A DNA stretch of 64,000 bases from an uncultured Lachnospiraceae bacterium. Its GTDB lineage: Bacteria; Bacillota; Clostridia; Lachnospirales; Lachnospiraceae. The stretch spans positions 62,001 to 126,000 of the forward strand of contig UQLY01000007.1 of assembly GCA_900542015.1 (NCBI GenBank), given 5' to 3'. The notes beneath the pieces were generated by a model. It was not told the origin of the DNA and searched no databases. It was given only the letters and a program-made list of their open reading frames with translations. Of the stretch, positions 60,106 through 64,000 are shown in pieces; position 1 is the stretch's first letter, and every line of letters starts with the position of its first letter. The position numbers were made by a program, and so were the translations under genes.

Positions 60106-61776
60106 ATGGCAAAACAAAAGCGAATGAAAAGACAAAATTATCTGATAAAAAATAAGCTGCAGGCGGTTTCGTTGCCGGTGCTGTTTATCGCGGTTGTTCT
60201 CAAATTGGTTTTTCTGGGAAAAATGGCGCCCGGCAGAGGCATTGAATTTTACGCGACTCCCTTTTGTTTTCTGTTTGTCATCGCGATAATCTTTGCACTG
60301 ACCATACGGGAAGTGGTAAAAAAGGCGGTGGCTTACCGCAGCTTCAGAAATCAGTATAAAAACGCTTTAGGAATGATGAAAACGGGCGTTTTTGCCGGAT
60401 TTGTGCTGGGGATTCTCCTGCTCTTGATTCTGTTGCTGACAGCCGGGAGGATTACCAACTCGACCTTTTCGCTTCAGGCATACGGCAATTTTCCCATGAT
60501 GCTTGCGGCTTTCGGGATTCCTTTTTTGCTTGCCGGCGCGGCGATTCTGGGCGGCTTTGACGGCTTTGGCTTTGAAATGCCGGACGGCACCGCAAGAATT
60601 ATTTTTGCAATTTCCGATCTGTTGTTTGGTCTTTTATTCATTTTTCTTGCCTGCAAAACGGGAGAAAAACACAGTCTGCTGTTGCACGACGATCAGGTTG
60701 TGGACGCTTTCGGGGCTTCGGGGGCGGCTGCGGCGTTTGCGGCGGCGTGTTTTGTGTCTGCGGTCTGGCTTATGGTGCTTGCGGCGGCGTTTAAAAGACG
60801 GATAAAGGGAAAGGTTTCCGAGGATAACGGACGCAGCCGGGAAAATTTTACCGAGCAGATTTTGGGAATGCTTTCGGCATGCGGTCAGCCGTTTGTGCGG
60901 TTTATCGGGCTATACGGCGCGGTAATCGTCAATCAGATTTTGTATTTTAAAATTGCCAAGGCGCCTGCAGTATCCGATTCGGGAATATTGCAGCCGGCTT
61001 CGCTCATTTATGCAGGGGGCTATGCAACGGTGTTTTTGTGGTTCCTGCTTCCCCTTGGCATCACTTTGATTTTGAGCGGCTACTGCAGAGATTATCTGGA
61101 AAAAATTATGAAAAAAGAAGATTTGTACCACGGCGGTATGCGGATTGTGGCTGGCGTGAAGCAATACTTATGTATGATTTTGCCGATGATCTGCGTATGC
61201 GGCGTCTGTCTGGTTCCTTTGCATGAGACGGTATTTTCCTTGCATACTGCGGCGGCTCCTGCGGTTTCGCCGGTCTATTTCTGCGCTGCGGTTTCCGTTT
61301 TCTGCTTCGCCGTGCTGGAGGCGGAAATGCTGCAGGGACTCGGAAGGGAATGGACGGGAATTATCTGTTCCGTCGCGGCGTTACTGGTACAGACGGTGGC
61401 GGCGGTTCTGATCCTTCCGAAAATCGGCGGTGCGTCAGGGCTTCTGCTATGTAATCTGATTTATGCGTTGGTGTATGCCGTCGGCTGCGGCGTCTTTCTG
61501 GTACGTTACTGCGTGTACCGCAAGCATCTGGTGACCCATTTGCTGCTTCCCTTTGCAGCGGCGTTTGCGGCGGTCATTGCGGCGGTCTTGTGTATGTTTT
61601 TAAAATCGGCGCTGGGCGTTGTGTCTGCCGCCGTGATAGGGCTTGTCGTTTCGGCGTTTGTGCATATGCTTGTTTTGGCGGCAACCGGGTGCGTCAGGGA
61701 AAACGAGCTGCATGAATTTCCCCAGGGACCGGCGCTTTCCGCAATCGGAAGGCTGTTAGGAATATACGGTTCCTAA
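60106..61776 (+). CDS. MurJ/SpoVB-like polysaccharide flippase (MOP superfamily)
   Basis: About 556 residues with 12-14 predicted helices and a basic N-terminus (MAKQKRMKRQNYL). The layout and Gly/Ala-rich helices match MOP-superfamily exporters such as MurJ, SpoVB or polysaccharide flippases, with KIGGASGLLLCNLIYALVYA resembling the late helix region. Specific catalytic residues cannot be read. In clostridia such proteins carry lipid-linked cell-wall precursors. I prefer the second ATG (60106), which is better spaced from AAAGGGG. Confidence 0.65.
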   Translation: MAKQKRMKRQNYLIKNKLQAVSLPVLFIAVVLKLVFLGKMAPGRGIEFYATPFCFLFVIAIIFALTIREVVKKAVAYRSFRNQYKNALGMMKTGVFAGFVLGILLLLILLLTAGRITNSTFSLQAYGNFPMMLAAFGIPFLLAGAAILGGFDGFGFEMPDGTARIIFAISDLLFGLLFIFLACKTGEKHSLLLHDDQVVDAFGASGAAAAFAAACFVSAVWLMVLAAAFKRRIKGKVSEDNGRSRENFTEQILGMLSACGQPFVRFIGLYGAVIVNQILYFKIAKAPAVSDSGILQPASLIYAGGYATVFLWFLLPLGITLILSGYCRDYLEKIMKKEDLYHGGMRIVAGVKQYLCMILPMICVCGVCLVPLHETVFSLHTAAAPAVSPVYFCAAVSVFCFAVLEAEMLQGLGREWTGIICSVAALLVQTVAAVLILPKIGGASGLLLCNLIYALVYAVGCGVFLVRYCVYRKHLVTHLLLPFAAAFAAVIAAVLCMFLKSALGVVSAAVIGLVVSAFVHMLVLAATGCVRENELHEFPQGPALSAIGRLLGIYGS

Positions 61777-61850
61777 TAAAAAATGATAAAAACGATCCTT
61801 GAATAAAAAGAAAGATTCGGGCTGATACTGATAAAAAAGGAGTTCATTTT

Positions 61851-62561
61851 ATGAAATACTTATATCGTATCAGCCTTACTTTTATGATTCTGACCATTCT
61901 TTCGGCTACGGTGCTCGGCGGTTACTATTTGTATCAGCATGAGAAGCAAAAGTTTCAGGACGAAGGGACAAAGAGCGTAGAGCCGGCAGAGGAAACCGCG
62001 TCTAATCCGGCGGCGACCGACTGCGACACGGAATATGTTGTATTGGAAGAAAATCTGAATACGGGAGAGAGCGCGTCCTTCGTACAGGAAATTCCCGCAA
62101 AGTATATCGGGAAAAACAAAGAGGAGCTGACCGCTCTTTTAAGCCAGGAAGAGAAATCGCCTTCTCTGCGGGACCGGCAGAAGGGGATCAAAACGATCCG
62201 CCTTTCCGCTTTTTCCCATGAGCGCGTCGTTGTGGTCAAGACCTATGAAATAGAGGAAGAAGCCGTGGAAGAAACGGTACGGTACGGTCAGGCGCAGGTG
62301 TCCGGAAACGAAATCCGGGAAACGATGCAGTCTGATACCGGAACGATCGGCTCGCAGGCGGATGAAGAGCTCGGCGGTTATTATCTGATGGCGAACGACG
62401 GACATGTCTGCGTATACTATGAAGATATGCAGACCATGTATCTGACGACGGGGATTGCCCTGGACCGGCTTCCGGACGAAGTAAGACAGGAAGTACTTGA
62501 TAAAAAATATATAAAAAACGAAGAAGAACTCTACAATTTTCTTGAGTCTTATTCCAGTTAG
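61851..62561 (+). CDS. BofC-like membrane-anchored protein
   Basis: A 236-residue protein with an N-terminal anchor (about 6-27, SLTFMILTILSATVLGGYYL), a Glu/Thr-rich outside linker (about 30-60), a small beta domain, and a C-terminal segment (GYYLMANDGHVCVYYEDMQT through LESYSS) that resembles the BofC C-terminal domain. BofC restrains SpoIVB signalling in Bacillus spores. The overall match is partial, so an unrelated envelope protein is possible. AAAGGAG precedes the start. Confidence 0.6.
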   Translation: MKYLYRISLTFMILTILSATVLGGYYLYQHEKQKFQDEGTKSVEPAEETASNPAATDCDTEYVVLEENLNTGESASFVQEIPAKYIGKNKEELTALLSQEEKSPSLRDRQKGIKTIRLSAFSHERVVVVKTYEIEEEAVEETVRYGQAQVSGNEIRETMQSDTGTIGSQADEELGGYYLMANDGHVCVYYEDMQTMYLTTGIALDRLPDEVRQEVLDKKYIKNEEELYNFLESYSS

Positions 62562-62598
62562 GGGTATAATTTTATTATCTGTGCACGGAGGAGACTAA

Positions 62599-63861
62599 AT
62601 GAGAAAATCTGTATGCGTAGTCGGAGGAGGCGCCTCCGGCATGACGGCGGCACTGGCGGCAAGCCGCGCCGGAGCAAAGGTAACGCTTTTGGAACACCGG
62701 GAGCGGGTCGGTAAGAAAATCCTGCTGACCGGAAACGGAAAATGCAATTTGACCAACCTGCATATGAATCCCTCGGCTTACGGAGAAACCGCAGATTCTT
62801 TGGTAGGACAGGTGCTGGCGCAGTTTGACCAGCAGGATCTGATGGACTTTTTGCATTCCCTGGGTATGCGCCTTACAGTCAACAGAGAGTCTTATGTGTA
62901 TCCCGAGACGGAAGCCGCGGCGACGGTTGTCAACGTATTCCGGCGCGCATTGGCGCAAAACGGCGTCTCCTGCGAAACGGAAACCGAGATTAAGAATATC
63001 GGAAGGGACAACGGTTTTACCATTGATACGAACCGGGGAATCTTTCGGGCGGACTGCCTGATTCTTGCCTGCGGCGGAAAGTCTTATCCCAAAACGGGCT
63101 CGGACGGCTCCGGTTATAAGCTGGCGGAAAAGCTGGGCGTAAAGGTCAACCGGGATTATCCCGCGCTGACCGCGTTTGTCTGCAAAAAGGACGGCTTAAA
63201 GGCGGTTGCGGGGCTTCGGGCAAATGCCAAAGTGACGCTTTACATAGACGAAAAGCCCGCGGCTTCGGATGAGGGACAGGTGCAGTTTACGGATTACGGC
63301 ATTTCGGGGATTCCGGTTTTTCAGGTCAGTATCCTCGCTTCCAGGGCACTTTTAGAGCGCAAACGGGTCAGGGCAAAAGTCAACCTGTTTCCGGAGCTGA
63401 CGAAAGAAGAAGTGCGGGACGCTCTCAGGGTGCAGGTCGGACAGTTTGCAAAGCTGCCCTTTGAGGAAGCGATGACCGGATTTTTACATAAAAAGTGGAT
63501 TGATTATTTCGGAAAGCAATATGAACTGCACCGCTTCCAAAACGCGGGAAGCATTCCAAAACAGACGTTGGAAATGCTTGCAGAAGAGCTGTGCGCGCTG
63601 TCTTTTCCCGTGGAGCAGGTAAAGGGCTATGATTTCTGCCAGGTAACGGGAGGCGGCGTCGATCTTGCGGAAGTGGACACTCATCTGCAGTCGGTTAAAA
63701 TCCCGGGGTTATATCTGGTGGGAGAAATGCTGGACGCGGTGGGCAAATGCGGAGGCTACAACCTGCAATGGGCGTTTTCCACCGGCTATATCGCGGGCAG
63801 CCATGCGGCAAAGGAAAACGTTCCTGAATGCAGAGGTTTGCAGCGGAACAAAAAAGGATGA
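62599..63861 (+). CDS. NAD(P)/FAD-dependent oxidoreductase, HI0933/BaiN family
   Basis: A 420-residue flavoprotein: the dinucleotide fold VCVVGGGASGMTAALAASRAG at the N-terminus, GKKILLTGNGKCNLTNL, the middle VDLAEVDTHLQS and the C-terminal VGEMLDAVGKCGGYNLQWAFSTGYIAG. BaiN, one member, takes part in bile-acid 7-dehydroxylation in gut clostridia, but most members have unknown substrates and are widespread, so that activity is not implied. GGAGGAG precedes the ATG. Confidence 0.9.
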   Translation: MRKSVCVVGGGASGMTAALAASRAGAKVTLLEHRERVGKKILLTGNGKCNLTNLHMNPSAYGETADSLVGQVLAQFDQQDLMDFLHSLGMRLTVNRESYVYPETEAAATVVNVFRRALAQNGVSCETETEIKNIGRDNGFTIDTNRGIFRADCLILACGGKSYPKTGSDGSGYKLAEKLGVKVNRDYPALTAFVCKKDGLKAVAGLRANAKVTLYIDEKPAASDEGQVQFTDYGISGIPVFQVSILASRALLERKRVRAKVNLFPELTKEEVRDALRVQVGQFAKLPFEEAMTGFLHKKWIDYFGKQYELHRFQNAGSIPKQTLEMLAEELCALSFPVEQVKGYDFCQVTGGGVDLAEVDTHLQSVKIPGLYLVGEMLDAVGKCGGYNLQWAFSTGYIAGSHAAKENVPECRGLQRNKKG

Positions 63862-63871
63862 GACAGAAGTT

Positions 63872-64000
63872 ATGATAAAATATCAGCAGTTGAAAATGCA
63901 GCCCGGATATACAAAGGATGATCTTTTACGGCAAATTGCGGGACATTTGCATATTCCAGAGGACGGCATCCGGGAATTGTCGATTTTAAGAGAATCCATA
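63872..64000 (+). CDS. FAD-dependent dehydrogenase, N-terminal start only
   Basis: Forty-three codons from the ATG at 63872 to the window edge: MIKYQQLKMQPGYTKDDLLR and onward, IPEDGIRELSILRESI. This N-terminal extension matches a clostridial class of NAD(P)/FAD-dependent dehydrogenases about 540 residues long that often follows the BaiN-like gene and lies before a phosphoglucosamine mutase or cmk-ispH group. The nucleotide-binding core is outside the window, so identification is tentative. Confidence 0.55.
   Translation, partial: MIKYQQLKMQPGYTKDDLLRQIAGHLHIPEDGIRELSILRESI

Noticed and set aside
1..64000. tRNA or rRNA genes
   Set aside because: I found no GTTCGA-type T-arm with an acceptor stem and no rRNA-like sequence; a tRNAscan run would settle this.

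Overview
The window looks like a chromosomal segment of an anaerobic, spore-forming member of the Clostridia, most likely family Lachnospiraceae. This is inferred from gene content, not from a database search. The pointers are sporulation-linked genes (SpoIIIE/FtsK with TepA, YqfC-YqfD, a BofC-like protein), a Rex redox repressor, formate-tetrahydrofolate ligase with FolD, an NfnAB-type flavoenzyme pair, a probable Re-type citrate synthase beside NADP-isocitrate dehydrogenase, and strong AGGAGG ribosome sites with frequent GTG/TTG starts. I see no rRNA, tRNA, CRISPR array or intact prophage.

Layout. 1-6541: end of a subtilisin-like protease, then a citrate synthase / GntR regulator / isocitrate dehydrogenase operon with a promoter-operator, followed by an MBOAT acyltransferase and its SGNH partner. 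6733-12940: an AT-rich accessory stretch with a methyltransferase, an ABC-F ATPase and decayed conjugative-transposon cargo (TnpV stub, PadR regulator, split KTR zinc-ribbon gene, HEAT-repeat gene, fused sigma-factor genes). 12940-20888: CAP-domain secreted protein and the rex / hypothetical / nnr / alr / mazF / CNNM / yebC group. 20901-34586: MetY, a GT2 glycosyltransferase, TepA-SpoIIIE, Fhs-FolD, a zinc-ribbon/TPR/chitobiase-domain protein, NfnAB, and small proteins running into rlmH. 35050-42941: a second accessory stretch with SUKH-like and VOC proteins, an ADP-ribosyltransferase-like DUF3990 gene with an overlapping partner, a tandem DUF305 protein, a 1232-residue hybrid histidine kinase and two immunity-like proteins. 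43022-53150: hemerythrin, split chromate transporter, a four-gene ABC export operon, an LTA synthase-like sulfatase and an alanine/glycine symporter. 53305-64000: an NYN/LOTUS protein, pyrimidine nucleoside phosphorylase, the conserved yqfC-yqfD-phoH-(HD protein)-ybeY run, a MurJ/SpoVB-like flippase, the BofC-like protein and a BaiN-like flavoprotein.

The most unusual feature is a family of four intergenic elements (7653-7782, 12715-12893, 23384-23547 and a reduced copy at 42942-42993). The three full copies share a core of about 100 bases: a long nested hairpin, then a GCGAAAGC mini-hairpin, closed by GGAAAC/GTTTCC. Each core sits inside a long outer stem whose sequence differs completely between copies but is self-complementary in each. 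The inner stem shows a compensatory C-G to T-A change. All four lie just downstream of plus-strand genes, in the same orientation. They look like a conserved structured insert carried inside the loops of unrelated terminator-like hairpins, and I cannot match them to a named RNA or repeat family.

Three other points deserve attention. A PgpH-like protein between phoH and ybeY has lost most HD-domain metal ligands. A complete promoter at 51605-51633 runs straight into an intrinsic terminator. A perfect 14-bp hairpin lies inside the coding sequence of an ABC permease at 47106-47137.
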